From NCBI RefSeq assembly GCF_002093665.1, contig NZ_MRWE01000026.1:1-64000 (forward strand): a stretch of 64,000 nt of DNA, read 5' to 3'. The translations under genes were made by a program, and so were the position numbers. This DNA is from Rouxiella badensis. GTDB taxonomy: Bacteria > Pseudomonadota > Gammaproteobacteria > Enterobacterales > Enterobacteriaceae. Under the pieces are notes generated by a model. It was not told the DNA's origin and made no database searches. It saw nothing but the letters and a program-made list of their open reading frames with translations. The number at the start of each line of letters is the position of its first letter. The stretch's first letter is position 1. Shown here one piece after another: positions 18,353 to 29,494 of the stretch.

Positions 18353-19237
18353 ATGAATTTAAAGCAGATCCGCTTTGCCTTGGCCGTTGCTCAGGAACAG
18401 AACTTCACCCGAGCCGCAAAGCGCTGTCACACCGTACAATCCGCATTGAGTCACCAAATAGCCAAGCTCGAAGAGGAGTTAGGCAGCCCGTTATTCGAAC
18501 GCACCTCCAGACAGGTCGAGCTTACCGCCGCAGGGCGAGCCTTTTTGGCGCCGGCCGAGCAGTGGCTGGCCGCGCATAATCATTTGCTGGATACCATGGA
18601 AGCGTTGAAAGGTGAGATAGGTGGCACCCTAACGGTAGGAACGATATCTACGCTGAATACGATTGACCTCATTGGGCAGCTTGCGCGTTTTAATCAGCGC
18701 TATCCCTTGGTGAATATTCGTTTATACGTCGCGATGAGCGAAAAACTGCTGGAGGATGTTCAGCAAGCGCGAACCGATGTGGCGTTTGTTGGGCTATGGC
18801 CCGGCGATAAGGAGGCGCTGGCAATGCCGCATAAGCTGTTGACCGACGAGCCGTTGGTGGCCATGGTGAGTCGCGATCACCCGTTTGCCGGTCGTGAACG
18901 TCTGCGCCTGTCTGAATTGTCCCAGGTACCTTTAGTCGATTTTTATCAGGGTTCCGGTGCCAGACGACAAACCGACAAGGCTTTTTTTTCCGAGGGCATA
19001 ACGCGGCACGTCAGTTTTGAAATCGATCACATTGAGTGGCTGGAAAATATCGTCCGTAAATCGCTGGCTGCGGGGATAGTGCCGCTGTCGACGGCGGAAC
19101 ACGCCAGGGGATTGGTCTCGATCCCGATAGACAGCGCTATCCGACGCCAGGTATTTTGCGTCTGGCAACAAAGTTTGTCGGCCGTCGCCGAGCGGTTTAT
19201 GGCTTTCTCCGAGGAGGAGTTCAGAGTCAGCCCCTAG
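18353..19237 (+). CDS. LysR-family transcriptional regulator, divergent from ygaY
   Basis: The 294-residue protein has an N-terminal LysR winged helix-turn-helix (about 1-60, FTRAAKRCHTVQSALSHQIAKLEEELGSPLFER) and a C-terminal periplasmic-binding-like effector domain (about 90-290). Divergence from the MFS gene and the palindrome at its promoter suggest it regulates that exporter. The effector is not recognisable. A strong terminator follows. Confidence 0.9.
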   Translation: MNLKQIRFALAVAQEQNFTRAAKRCHTVQSALSHQIAKLEEELGSPLFERTSRQVELTAAGRAFLAPAEQWLAAHNHLLDTMEALKGEIGGTLTVGTISTLNTIDLIGQLARFNQRYPLVNIRLYVAMSEKLLEDVQQARTDVAFVGLWPGDKEALAMPHKLLTDEPLVAMVSRDHPFAGRERLRLSELSQVPLVDFYQGSGARRQTDKAFFSEGITRHVSFEIDHIEWLENIVRKSLAAGIVPLSTAEHARGLVSIPIDSAIRRQVFCVWQQSLSAVAERFMAFSEEEFRVSP

Positions 19238-19257
19238 CTTTGCCTGGTAGAGCCCAA

Positions 19258-19295
19258 TAAAAAGGGGCAACAGAAAATTTCGTTGCCCCTTTTTC
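19258..19295. terminator. Bidirectional terminator between the LysR gene and proX
   Basis: The hairpin aaaaaggggcaac ... gttgccccttttt has A and T tracts on both sides and lies between two convergent genes. Confidence 0.92.
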
Positions 19296-19319
19296 CCCAC
19301 CATCAGATGCCGTTAAGCG

Positions 19320-20318
19320 TTATTTTGCTGCGGCAGCGGCCTCTTGAATCCAACCGTCGAAAATAGCCTGGTGAGCCTTGATCCAGCCGTTGGTCTGCGC
19401 CTCGATGTCAGCCTCTGAGCTTTGACCGTTGTGCATTGCCGCATTCTGCGCATTAATATCGGCCAGTGGCAGCTTCATGATGGCGAACAGCTTCGCGGCA
19501 GCCGGGTTAGCCTGCGCCCACTTGAGGTTAGCCACGATGTGCATGGTACTCACCGGGAAGCCATAGTTGCGGCCGTCAGGCAGTTTGGTATCGGCATTTT
19601 TGTCGCCCGGAATAACCGAGAACGGCACCTGTAACCAAACGGTATCTTTGCCTGGCACCAGTACGTTGCTGACCCAGTACGGCGTCCAGGTGTAGTAGAA
19701 GATAGGCTTACCTTCTTTATAGCGGGTAATGGTGTCAGCAATCATCGCTGAGTAGTTACCCTGATTGTGCTGCACGGTGTCGGTCAGGCCGTAGTCTTTA
19801 ATCTGCTCGTTCAGCGCCGCCTCACAGCCCCAGCCCGGCGTACAACCGGTCAGGTCGGCCTTGCCATCACCGTTGGTGTCGAACAGCTTGGCGATTTTGG
19901 GATCTTTAAACTGGCTGATGTTGGTAATGTGATATTTCTGGGCGGTTTTTTTATCTATTAGATAGCCCTGTGCCGCGCCGGTCACGTAAGTGCCTTCGCG
20001 GTAGAACTTCTGCTTGCCACCGGCCGCGTTAAACATGTTGTCATGCAGCGGTGCCCAGTTGGCGGCCATAAAGGTGCCGTCGCCTTCTGCAATGGTGGTG
20101 TAACCGACGTTATAATCCACTTCACGGATAGGCTGAACGGTATAACCGAGTTTTTCCAACGCTTTATCGACCAGCAGAGTCTGGAAAGTCTCTTCGCTGA
20201 TGGTGCTTTGGATAGGCGTCACGGTGACGCCTTTGCCCGGAAGGTCAGCCGCAAAAGCGGACGCAGAACCCAGAGTGCTCAGAGCGGCTATCGCCCAAAG
20301 AGTCTTTATCTTCATCAT
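19320..20318 (-). CDS. proX: Glycine betaine-binding periplasmic protein ProX, second copy
   Basis: The 332-residue protein has a Sec signal peptide (cleavage after SAFA) and the ProX/OpuAC fold. Conserved parts include [17 protein letters not shown], the aromatic betaine-box tryptophan in the [13 protein letters not shown] loop, FYTW-like [12 protein letters not shown], and the [13 protein letters not shown] loop. It binds glycine betaine and proline betaine for the ProVW importer. It follows another proX by 15 bases, so it is the last gene of proV-proW-proX-proX. Its sequence looks somewhat nearer to E. coli ProX than does the first copy. Confidence 0.93.
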   Translation of the reverse strand: MMKIKTLWAIAALSTLGSASAFAADLPGKGVTVTPIQSTISEETFQTLLVDKALEKLGYTVQPIREVDYNVGYTTIAEGDGTFMAANWAPLHDNMFNAAGGKQKFYREGTYVTGAAQGYLIDKKTAQKYHITNISQFKDPKIAKLFDTNGDGKADLTGCTPGWGCEAALNEQIKDYGLTDTVQHNQGNYSAMIADTITRYKEGKPIFYYTWTPYWVSNVLVPGKDTVWLQVPFSVIPGDKNADTKLPDGRNYGFPVSTMHIVANLKWAQANPAAAKLFAIMKLPLADINAQNAAMHNGQSSEADIEAQTNGWIKAHQAIFDGWIQEAAAAAK

Positions 20319-20333
20319 TATTGTTATCCCTGA

Positions 20334-21350
20334 TTATTTATTCGCCGCGGCTTTGGCTTCGTCGAGCCAGCCGTTGTAGGTCGCCTGATGCGCTGTAATC
20401 CAGCCACTTACCTGGTCTTGAATATCTTGGGCGGAAGATTCGCCGTTGTGCATGCTCAGGTTCTGGGCATTAACGTCCGCCAGCGGCAGCTTCATCACCG
20501 CAAACAGCTTCGCGGCGGCCGGATTGGCGGCGGCCCACTGTTTGTTGGCCACAATATGCTCGTTATTAACCGGGAAACCGTAGTTCTTGCCGTTAGGCAG
20601 CGTGGTATCGAGATTTTTTTGTGAACCCGTATTGGCCGAGAACGGCACCGTCAGCCAGAGCACATCCTTGCCCGGTTTCAGCACGTTGCTGACCCAGTAA
20701 GGCGTCCAGGTGTAATACAGCACCGGCTTGCCCTGACGATAGCGGGTCAGGGTATCGGCCATGATTGCCGCGTAGTTGCCGGAGTTTTGCTGCACGGTAT
20801 TGCTCAGGCCGTAGGCTTTGAGCTGTGCATCGATAACCTCGCCGCAGCCCCATCCCGGCTCACAGCCGGTCAGGTCCGCTTTGCCGTCGCCGTTGTCGTC
20901 GAACAGCTTGGCGAGCTTAGGATCTTTCAGCTGCGACAGGTCGTGGATGTGGTACTTTTCGGCGGTTTTCTTGTCGATCAAATACCCCTGCGCCGCGCCG
21001 CTGATGTAAGTGCCTTCACGGTAGAACTTCTGGTTGCCACCGGCTGCGTTAAACATGTCGGTCTGTAGCGGATCCCAGTTAACGGCCATGTAGGTCGAGT
21101 CACCGCTGGCGATGGTGGTGTAGGCAACGTTGTAATCCACCTCGCTGGTGGGCTGCACGTCGTAACCCAGCGCTTTCAGCGCACGATTCACCAGTTCAGT
21201 TTGGAAAGATTCTTCGGCAATGGTGCTTTGCAGCGGTTTCACTACTACGCCTTTGCCCGGCAGGTCGGCCGCCATGGCCTGGCTGCCGAGAAGGGCGGTT
21301 AACGTCAGGGCCAGCAGGCCGCCGTGGCGTAATTTTTTTGAATGATTCAT
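20334..21350 (-). CDS. proX: Glycine betaine-binding periplasmic protein ProX, first copy
   Basis: This 338-residue ProX has a signal peptide ending at QAMA and shares the betaine-binding tryptophans ([24 protein letters not shown]) with the copy downstream. Differences include a three-residue change in the [17 protein letters not shown] loop and a longer C-terminus. It begins 11 bases after proW ends. Tandem binding proteins may widen the compatible solutes taken up by a single ProVW; this is inference. Confidence 0.93.
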   Translation of the reverse strand: MNHSKKLRHGGLLALTLTALLGSQAMAADLPGKGVVVKPLQSTIAEESFQTELVNRALKALGYDVQPTSEVDYNVAYTTIASGDSTYMAVNWDPLQTDMFNAAGGNQKFYREGTYISGAAQGYLIDKKTAEKYHIHDLSQLKDPKLAKLFDDNGDGKADLTGCEPGWGCGEVIDAQLKAYGLSNTVQQNSGNYAAIMADTLTRYRQGKPVLYYTWTPYWVSNVLKPGKDVLWLTVPFSANTGSQKNLDTTLPNGKNYGFPVNNEHIVANKQWAAANPAAAKLFAVMKLPLADVNAQNLSMHNGESSAQDIQDQVSGWITAHQATYNGWLDEAKAAANK

Positions 21351-21361
21351 CGCTACGATCC

Positions 21362-22552
21362 TCAGGCTTTTTTAGTGAAAGGTTTGGTGACCAGACCGAT
21401 TGGGCCATGAGTGAACCAGCGATGGCCGCCTTTACTGCGACGGTCACGGCCTAATGCCTGAGTCAGGCGGTCCAGAATAATCGCCAGAATAACGATCCCG
21501 ACACCGCCGATAGACGCAAGGCCCATATCCAGACGACCGATACCGCGCAGCACCATCTGACCCAGACCGCCTACGGCGATCATCGAAGCGATAACTACCA
21601 TCGACAGCGCCAGCATCAGCGTCTGATTGATCCCAGCCATAATGGTCGGCATTGCCAGCGGCAGCTGAACCTTGAACAGCATCTGGCTCGGGCTTGAACC
21701 GAAGGATTCTGCCGCTTCAATCAGATCTTCGGGCACCTGATTGATGCCCAGAATTGTCAGACGCACGATAGGCGGCAGCGCAAAGATAATGGTGACGACC
21801 ACGCCCGGCACGTTACCGATACCAAACAGCATGACTATCGGCACCAGATACACGAACGCCGGTGTCGTCTGCATGGCGTCGAGCAGTGGGCGGATAATCT
21901 TGGCCGCACCTTTGCTGCGCGCCAGCCATATTCCGAGCGGCAGACCTATCAATACGCAGAAGAACAGTGAGGTTAGCACCAGCGCCAGCGTGACCATGGC
22001 CTGAGACCAGGCACCGATCGCGCCTATCAACACCAGAGAAACCAGCGTGGTCGCACCCATGCCAAAACCGGCCATCTGCCAGGCGATCAGCGCAAAGATG
22101 ACGATCGCGATCGGGGCGGGCAGCGACTCGAGGCCGTGCTGAAAGCCACTCAATACAAAATCGACCGGGACACGTATCCCCTGGAAGAGCGGGCGGAAGT
22201 GCGCAACAAGCCAGTCGATCCCGTCGGTTACCCAGCGGTCGAGCGGGATAAGCGTGTTGTGGAAAGGATCCAAAATATTAAAGTGCTGATGCTGCTCTGG
22301 CGCGACGTTCAGCCAGCTGTCGCTGCTCTGAGCCGCGGCGTGATGGCCTGCGTCCGGCGTGCTGGTGGTAGCACCGCTGTTGTCGGCGTCCCAGGGGTCA
22401 GTCGCCGCGGAGTCGGCCGGCGCAGCGCTCTGGGTTGCCGCATCGCTGCTGCCAGCAGCCCAAGGATCGCTGGCGGCGTCTGCGGCCTGTGCCGCCTGCG
22501 CATGTTGAACTATCGTACTGTTATTCAATGAATTAATAATTTGCTGTGTCAT
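21362..22552 (-). CDS. proW: Glycine betaine/L-proline ABC transporter permease ProW
   Basis: ProW is the inner-membrane permease of the osmoprotectant importer ProU. The 396-residue product is longer than the E. coli protein (354) because its hydrophilic N-terminal tail (about residues 1-95) is extended with alanine, serine and aspartate plus repeated DPW(A/D)A units. The remainder is highly conserved: [10 protein letters not shown]-like segment, seven hydrophobic segments, and the ABC-permease loop [20 protein letters not shown]. Its start overlaps the end of proV by 4 bases. Confidence 0.96.
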   Translation of the reverse strand: MTQQIINSLNNSTIVQHAQAAQAADAASDPWAAGSSDAATQSAAPADSAATDPWDADNSGATTSTPDAGHHAAAQSSDSWLNVAPEQHQHFNILDPFHNTLIPLDRWVTDGIDWLVAHFRPLFQGIRVPVDFVLSGFQHGLESLPAPIAIVIFALIAWQMAGFGMGATTLVSLVLIGAIGAWSQAMVTLALVLTSLFFCVLIGLPLGIWLARSKGAAKIIRPLLDAMQTTPAFVYLVPIVMLFGIGNVPGVVVTIIFALPPIVRLTILGINQVPEDLIEAAESFGSSPSQMLFKVQLPLAMPTIMAGINQTLMLALSMVVIASMIAVGGLGQMVLRGIGRLDMGLASIGGVGIVILAIILDRLTQALGRDRRSKGGHRWFTHGPIGLVTKPFTKKA

Positions 22553-23748
22553 TCTGTTGCCCCCTCTTTATCCAACGCCTGAAGCAGCATGGCCTTGGAA
22601 ATAATTCCGATATAGTTATTCTCCTCGCAGACCACAGGCACCGCACACGGTGCAGCGGCAACCTGTGAGATAAGCTCGCTGAGCGGCATGTCTGCCGGTA
22701 CCGGCGCCGGTAATTCCAGCAGGGCACTTTCCAGCGGCTGATTTTCCTTTAGTGCACGTTTCAGAGAATCTGCCGACACAACGCCGATAAATTTCTGTCC
22801 GCGTTCAAGGACATAACCATATTCACGGTCTTCATCTTCGAGCAGCTTGAGGGCAGCACGAGGGCCAAAACCAGGGGTCTTACGGATGAGCGTCACCGGA
22901 CGACGACGGGCGATGTCTTTGGCGCTGAATACCTGACTGATATCTACACCGCGGAAGAAGGTGCGCACATAGTCGTTGGCCGGATTGTTGAGGATTTCCT
23001 CCGGCGTGCCGACCTGCACCACTTCGCCGCCCTGCATAATGGCGATACGGTCGCCGATACGCATGGCTTCGTCGAGATCGTGGGAAATAAACACGATCGT
23101 ACGTTGATGTTTTGACTGTAGTTTGACCAGCTCATCTTGCATCTCGGTGCGGATGAGCGGGTCGAGGGCAGAGAACGCCTCATCCATCAGCAGAATGTCG
23201 GGATTGTTAGCCATCGCACGGGCAAGGCCGACACGCTGACGCATACCGCCGGAAAGTTCGTCGGGATAGGAGTGGGCATAGCTTTCGAGACCGACCTGAC
23301 GTAGCGCATCAAGCGCCTTCTCGTTGCGCTCGCTGACCGGAATCCCGGCAAGCTCCATCCCGAAGGCGGTATTGTTGAGCACGGTGAGGTGAGGCATCAG
23401 GGCAAAGGACTGGAAGACCATGCTGATTTTGCTTCTGCGCACCTGGCGCAGCTTGGCGTCGGAAATTTTGGCAATATCTTCGCCGTCAATCAGCACTTCG
23501 CCACGGGTTGGTTCTATCAGACGATTGAGAAGGCGTACCATGGTGGATTTTCCGGAGCCGGAAAGCCCCATGATGACAAAAATCTCGCCTTCTTCAATGG
23601 CCAGACTGGCGTTTTTCACACCAAGTGACAGACCCGTTTTTGCAAATATTTCTTCTTTTCCCTTACCCGCATCAATCAGCTTAAAGGCTCGCTCAGGTTG
23701 CTCGCCGAAGACTTTATATAAGTTCTTAACTTCGATTTTAATTGCCAT
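22549..23748 (-). CDS. proV: Glycine betaine/L-proline ABC transporter ATPase ProV
   Basis: ProV is the ATPase of ProU. The 399-residue protein contains Walker [10 protein letters not shown] (about 60-68), signature [14 protein letters not shown], Walker [14 protein letters not shown], the H-loop, and two C-terminal CBS domains (about 280-395) used in related importers for ionic-strength sensing. It is the first gene of the operon. The conserved promoter lies about 95-120 bases upstream. Confidence 0.97.
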   Translation of the reverse strand: MAIKIEVKNLYKVFGEQPERAFKLIDAGKGKEEIFAKTGLSLGVKNASLAIEEGEIFVIMGLSGSGKSTMVRLLNRLIEPTRGEVLIDGEDIAKISDAKLRQVRRSKISMVFQSFALMPHLTVLNNTAFGMELAGIPVSERNEKALDALRQVGLESYAHSYPDELSGGMRQRVGLARAMANNPDILLMDEAFSALDPLIRTEMQDELVKLQSKHQRTIVFISHDLDEAMRIGDRIAIMQGGEVVQVGTPEEILNNPANDYVRTFFRGVDISQVFSAKDIARRRPVTLIRKTPGFGPRAALKLLEDEDREYGYVLERGQKFIGVVSADSLKRALKENQPLESALLELPAPVPADMPLSELISQVAAAPCAVPVVCEENNYIGIISKAMLLQALDKEGATE

Positions 23749-24267
23749 GCAATTTTTCGTTTCCTTGGTCGTATTTTAAATACTGTTATTTGAATGAGTG
23801 TGATAGAAATTTCCTGTTAACGGAATATGGTGCGGCTTATACCCTAACACACTTAGAATCTGAGACAAGTCTCATGGTTTCCAGCTGGGTAATTAGGAAA
23901 GGTCTGATTATTCCCCGCATTTTCGCGCTGAGGCCTTGTCGGTTAAGGGATATTTGCGTGGGGCGTTGGTTAATTATTATTTGTCATATTTATAGTGTGA
24001 ATTGAGTTGGCGCTATTAATTTACGTTGCGGATTTTAATTGTTATTAACAATTTAAATTATTGATTTTGTTGTTTTTATTTTTAAAATTTGGCCAGAGAT
24101 TTTTACAGTGTAAATAAAAGTGATTCCCCCTATTTCATCCTTTTTATGATTTTCAGAAATTAACGGGGAAATAGGCCATTTTATGGCGGGTTGACCGAGG
24201 GGAATTAGGCTGCTTGAGAGGCAAAAATACGCGGAAAACTCGGTGCGATCTCGGTGAAAATACGCCG
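23749..24267. other. Gene-free region between proV and the response regulator, AT-rich
   Basis: These 519 bases hold the proU promoter (23841-23868) and, at about 24000-24150, a strongly AT-rich stretch with many A and T tracts. Such DNA is typical of H-NS binding and curvature, and proU is a classic H-NS-controlled operon. No credible coding sequence was seen. Confidence 0.6.
23841..23868 (-). promoter_or_regulatory. proU promoter (P2-type) upstream of proV
   Basis: On the minus strand TTGTCT (-35), a 16-base spacer and TAGGGT (-10) fall in a segment closely matching, from memory, the osmotically induced E. coli proU P2 promoter (shared core CTCAGATTCT and TGTTAGGGTA). Confidence 0.8.
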
Positions 24268-24984
24268 CTATTCGGCGGCGTTTTCGGCGTGATTAGCTTT
24301 GCGATACAGGCGTCTTGGATGGCCGATATTTCCATACTGCATCTCGACCATAATGAACGCCGTTTCGACACAATATTCGAGATATCGGCGGCCCGTAGTT
24401 TTGCTGATCCCGACCTGTTCAACCACCTGATCGACCGACCAGTTACGCTCCGGCTGGCGAATGAAAACCTGCTTGATCAGTTCGAGGGTATTAGGCTCGA
24501 TGCCCTTGGCCAACGGGGCTTCTGGCTGTTCACTGCCCGGCAGATTAAAGAGCTTGTCGAGACTCTGCTGGTCGAGCGTGGTCACGTTGCGCAGCGTCTG
24601 CGCCAGCTGCATAAAACGGGTGAGCGAACTCTGCAAGCGGTGAAACGAAACCGGCTTGATAATGTAGTCGAACGCCCCCGCGCGCATCGCCTGGCTACAG
24701 GTCGTCATGTCGCTGGCGGCGGTGATGAAAATCACCGAGCAGTCAATGCTCTTAAGCAACGATGAGTTGATAAGCTCGATGCCCTGACCGTCGGGCAAGA
24801 AATTGTCCAGCAACACCAGCCTTGGCCGGTATAGCTCCAGTAGCCTTCTGGCCTGTGCCAGCGTCGGGGCAATGCCCACCACCCGCAGGTTGAAGTTTTG
24901 CTCGATAAACTCACGGTGCAGCAGGCCGAGGTGGCTTTCGTCCTCAACAATTAATACATCCATGACGCTATAGTTATTGTTCAT
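24268..24984 (-). CDS. CitB/DpiA-type response regulator
   Basis: The 238-residue protein has an N-terminal receiver domain with acidic pocket VEDE, phosphoacceptor aspartate in LLDNFLPDG and the conserved lysine in IIKPVSF. The C-terminal helix-turn-helix (SVDQVVEQVGISKTTGRRYLEYC) is of the CitB/DcuR class. An alternative start at Met8 would remove a short leader. Its start overlaps the sensor gene by 4 bases. In relatives this pair controls citrate or C4-dicarboxylate transport and fermentation, and the divergent transporter is the obvious target. Confidence 0.92.
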   Translation of the reverse strand: MNNNYSVMDVLIVEDESHLGLLHREFIEQNFNLRVVGIAPTLAQARRLLELYRPRLVLLDNFLPDGQGIELINSSLLKSIDCSVIFITAASDMTTCSQAMRAGAFDYIIKPVSFHRLQSSLTRFMQLAQTLRNVTTLDQQSLDKLFNLPGSEQPEAPLAKGIEPNTLELIKQVFIRQPERNWSVDQVVEQVGISKTTGRRYLEYCVETAFIMVEMQYGNIGHPRRLYRKANHAENAAE

Positions 24985-26633
24985 AGTGCTTTCTTGAAAG
25001 TAGGTGGCTGGTCATCGTTTATGAAAGGGATGAAGACCGTAAACACGGTGCCCTGTGGCCGATTATCGGAGATTTCAATCATCCCCTGCGCCTGACGGAC
25101 ATAACTCGCTACCACATAAAGCCCGATGCCATGTTCGCTGCCGGTGTGCTCAGAATGGCTTACAGGCTTGCTGCTGACGCCTTGTTCGAACAGGCGGGCG
25201 CGGATGTCGGCGTCGATTCCGCCACCGCTGTCCGCGACCTCAATAATCAGCTGGTCATTGCTATCGGTCAAATAAAGTTCAACCGGCGCGTGCGGCGCAT
25301 CAACTTTTAAGCTGGCTTCCACCGCGTTATCAATAAGATTGCCGACTATCGACATCAGCTCGTTTTCGCCAAGCGCGGCGGGGAGGTGTGCGAGCTGACA
25401 GCCGGGATCAAAGTCCAGCTCGATGCCCTTTTCCTTGGCGCTGACGTATTTGCCGAGCAGCAGACCGCACAGCGCGGGCGATTTGAAGCGCTGCGAGACG
25501 AAGTCCAGCACCGCTTGGGCACCCTCTGACTGCGCCTGCACGTAGCGCAGCGCTTCATCATAACGCTGCATTTGCAGCAGGCCGGCGAGGGTGGCGGTCC
25601 AGTTGAGCTGCTCGTGGCGCATGATGCGAAGGTTATCGGCGTAGCGTGTCACCTGACTCAGCTGGCTGCTCAGGGTATTAATGTCATTTTTATCACGGAA
25701 GCTAAACACCCAGCCGTGCAGCGCCGGAGGGGGCAATTCGAGCGGTACGCGGTTAACAATCACCGGACGCTGGTTGAACAGCGCCATCTCATCGTGGCGT
25801 TCTCCCGTTGCAGCCTGCGCGGTGAAGAAATCTGGCGCGGTGGCAATGGCATCAGTAATCGGTTGGCCAATGAGCTGCGCTTCCGGCTGCTCGAGCCCCA
25901 GCAACTCGCGTGCGGCACGGTTGATGGTCAGAATATTCAGCCGATCGTCGATGGCGACTACGCCCTCATAGATGGCTTCCATCAGCGCCTTTTGCTGGCG
26001 TACCAGCAAAGAGATATCACGTGGCTCAAGCCAGAACATCTGCTTTTTCAGGTTTTTGCTAAACAACCATGAGAACAGGAACAGCGCCAACAGCAGCAGC
26101 AGGCCAAACAGCAGCGCCTGCGCCAGCTGACGCAGGGTGATGTCGTTGATGTAGGAGGTGAGATAGCCCACCGAGACGATGCCAACCACCTGATTTTTTG
26201 CATTAATAATCGGCGCTTTGCTGCGCAGCGACACGCCGATTCCACCCTGTCTAATCGAGATAATGGTTTTGCCCGCCAGCACTTCGGCGTTGTCGCCCCC
26301 AACCATCGGATGATTGACGCTCTGCGGCTGACTCGAGTGGTAGAGATGAATCTCGTGGCTGTCGCCAATTACGATATAGCTGGCGTCGCTGTGCTGGCTC
26401 AGCGGGGTAATAAGACGCGAGATGCCAGCCGTATCCTTTGCCTCGACCAGCGCTGGCAGGTTGGGGATCAGCGCAATCTCGCTGGCCTGAACCTTGGCTC
26501 GATTGCCTAAGTCGCGGTGCATCTGTCGGTCAACAATGTGAAACAGAAATGCACCGAGCACCATCAGGAGCACGCAGGAAAAGGCCACCAGGCAGAGGAA
26601 TAATTTTATTTGAAAACTGAACTTCGCGCGCAT
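24981..26633 (-). CDS. CitA/DpiB/DcuS-type sensor histidine kinase
   Basis: The 550-residue membrane kinase has TM1 (about 9-31), a periplasmic PASp/sCache ligand domain (about 35-170) with HSSQPQSVNHPMVGGD, a part of the fold that carries citrate ligands in CitA, TM2 (about 175-195), a cytoplasmic PAS domain (about 215-320), a phosphorylated histidine in MRHEQLNW, and a HATPase domain with N box NLIDNAVEAS and DSGGGID. It precedes the regulator with a 4-base overlap. The ligand, citrate or another hydroxy acid, is inferred from family and neighbour. Confidence 0.92.
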   Translation of the reverse strand: MRAKFSFQIKLFLCLVAFSCVLLMVLGAFLFHIVDRQMHRDLGNRAKVQASEIALIPNLPALVEAKDTAGISRLITPLSQHSDASYIVIGDSHEIHLYHSSQPQSVNHPMVGGDNAEVLAGKTIISIRQGGIGVSLRSKAPIINAKNQVVGIVSVGYLTSYINDITLRQLAQALLFGLLLLLALFLFSWLFSKNLKKQMFWLEPRDISLLVRQQKALMEAIYEGVVAIDDRLNILTINRAARELLGLEQPEAQLIGQPITDAIATAPDFFTAQAATGERHDEMALFNQRPVIVNRVPLELPPPALHGWVFSFRDKNDINTLSSQLSQVTRYADNLRIMRHEQLNWTATLAGLLQMQRYDEALRYVQAQSEGAQAVLDFVSQRFKSPALCGLLLGKYVSAKEKGIELDFDPGCQLAHLPAALGENELMSIVGNLIDNAVEASLKVDAPHAPVELYLTDSNDQLIIEVADSGGGIDADIRARLFEQGVSSKPVSHSEHTGSEHGIGLYVVASYVRQAQGMIEISDNRPQGTVFTVFIPFINDDQPPTFKKAL

Positions 26634-26836
26634 CTGCCTGACTCGATATTTTAGGGGAACGGGTCTTTTTACTAAAAAAACAGGAATGATTATACGATTA
26701 TTAACATTAACTCCATAAAAACCATAAGAACCTTTAACACTGCGGTTTTAATTTGAATACTGTCACAGCTCCGCAGGTCGCCGATTTCTATCCTCTCTTT
26801 CTAAGACCAACAAGAATGAAGAAAGAGGACCTTGTT

Positions 26837-28228
26837 ATGAGCACAACAGACGATTCCTACATTGTCGTAAAGGAAAAAGATCCCGTGGCAAAGGAGCTCG
26901 CCGCTGCCCGCCAATTGGTGAGTCAAACCGCCCTGCGCGACAAATGGTGGCGCGTGCTGGACAACTACAAGGTCGGTATCATCCCACTGCCGTTCTTTCT
27001 TCTTGCCGGCGTACTCATTCTGCTCGACTGCCTGAGCGGTAAACTGCCGAGCGACATCGTGGTAATGGTCGCGACGCTGGCGTTCTTCGGCTTTGCCTGC
27101 GGAGAATTTGGCAAACGTCTGCCGCTACTCGGTAAACTCGGTGCAGCCGCGATTTGCGCCACCTTTATCCCTTCCGCGATGGTGCACTACGGCCTGCTGC
27201 CCGACGTTGTCGTCGAATCAACCACCAAGTTCTATAAATCAACCAATATCCTCTACCTTTATATCTGCTGCATTATCGTGGGTAGCATCATGAGCATGAA
27301 CCGCCAGGCGCTGATCCAGGGCTTCTTGCGGATCTTTGTGCCGATGCTGTGCGGTGAAATCGTCGGCATGCTGGTGGGAATGGGCGTGGGTATGGCGATG
27401 GGGTTGCCGCCGTTCCAGATCTTCTTCTTCCTGATCCTGCCTATCATGGCCGGGGGCGTGGGTGAGGGGGCGATCCCACTGTCGATGGGTTATGCGGCGC
27501 TGCTGCACATGGAGCAGGGTGTCGCGCTCGGCAAGATCCTGCCGATAGTGATGCTCGGCGGCCTGACGGCCATCGTGCTCGCCGGGATCCTCAACCAGCT
27601 GGGTAAACGTTTTCCGCATCTGACCGGTGAAGGTTCTCTGATGCCAGCCAAAAAAGGCGCGATTGCCAACGGTAACGACGAGTTTGAGGGAACGCCGGGC
27701 ATCAACGCGCTGGCCTGCGGTGCGCTGTTGGCGATTCTGCTGTACATGGTGGGGATGCTCGGTCAGCGTCTGATTGGCCTGCCTGCGCCGGTCGGCATGC
27801 TGTTTGCGGCGGTGGCAGTCAAGCTGATGCACGGGGTGTCACCGACCATTCAGCACGGCTCGATGGCGGTCTATAAATTCTTCCGCACGGCGGTGACCTA
27901 TCCGATTCTGTTTGCCGTAGGCGTGGCGATTACCCCTTGGCAGGAACTGATGGATGCCTTCACGATTCAGAATCTGGTGGTTATCATCTCGACGGTGTGC
28001 GCGCTGGTGGGCACCGGTTTCATCGTCGGTAAAAAGATTGGCATGCATCCTATCGACGTGGCTATCGTCTCCTGCTGCCAGAGCGGGCAGGGCGGCACCG
28101 GCGACGTGGCGATCCTGACCTCGGGCAACCGTATGACGCTGATGCCGTTCGCGCAGATTGCGACCCGTATCGGCGGTGCCATCAACGTCTCCGTGGGTCT
28201 GCTGGTGCTGGCCAAGTTCTTCTCCTGA
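26837..28228 (+). CDS. 2-hydroxycarboxylate transporter family protein (CitS/CimH/MaeN type)
   Basis: The 463-residue inner-membrane carrier has about eleven hydrophobic segments and both family GGxG reentrant-loop motifs (PIMAGGVGEGAIPLS and QGGTGDVAILTSGNRMTLMPFAQI). Family members are Na+ or H+ symporters for citrate, malate or lactate. I chose ATG 26837, which has AGAGGA 7 bases upstream; earlier in-frame starts lack a binding site. It is divergent from the CitAB-like system. No citrate lyase or oxaloacetate decarboxylase genes are in the window, so citrate fermentation cannot be claimed. Confidence 0.9.
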   Translation: MSTTDDSYIVVKEKDPVAKELAAARQLVSQTALRDKWWRVLDNYKVGIIPLPFFLLAGVLILLDCLSGKLPSDIVVMVATLAFFGFACGEFGKRLPLLGKLGAAAICATFIPSAMVHYGLLPDVVVESTTKFYKSTNILYLYICCIIVGSIMSMNRQALIQGFLRIFVPMLCGEIVGMLVGMGVGMAMGLPPFQIFFFLILPIMAGGVGEGAIPLSMGYAALLHMEQGVALGKILPIVMLGGLTAIVLAGILNQLGKRFPHLTGEGSLMPAKKGAIANGNDEFEGTPGINALACGALLAILLYMVGMLGQRLIGLPAPVGMLFAAVAVKLMHGVSPTIQHGSMAVYKFFRTAVTYPILFAVGVAITPWQELMDAFTIQNLVVIISTVCALVGTGFIVGKKIGMHPIDVAIVSCCQSGQGGTGDVAILTSGNRMTLMPFAQIATRIGGAINVSVGLLVLAKFFS

Positions 28229-28236
28229 CCCTTAAC

Positions 28237-28268
28237 GGTCCATCTCCGATTGTTGTCGGACGTGGACC
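28237..28268 (+). terminator. Hairpin after the hydroxycarboxylate transporter gene
   Basis: Nested pairing ggtcca/tggacc and tccga/tcgga forms a stem-loop 9 bases after the stop codon. There is no T tract, so it may stabilise the mRNA end or mark factor-dependent termination. Confidence 0.4.
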
Positions 28269-28338
28269 GCGCCTCATGCCACCACCAATTTCAAATATTT
28301 CATCACCAAAGCGGGAAGGAATAACGCCGCCTAAAGAT

Positions 28339-29479
<1,141 letters not shown>

Positions 29480-29494
29480 TTAAATTTGTTCCCG

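Noticed and set aside
27239-27832. 197-codon frame on the minus strand inside the 2-hydroxycarboxylate transporter gene
   Set aside because: It is rich in His, Gln and Arg, resembles no protein family, has no ribosome binding site and lies entirely opposite a well-supported membrane protein gene.
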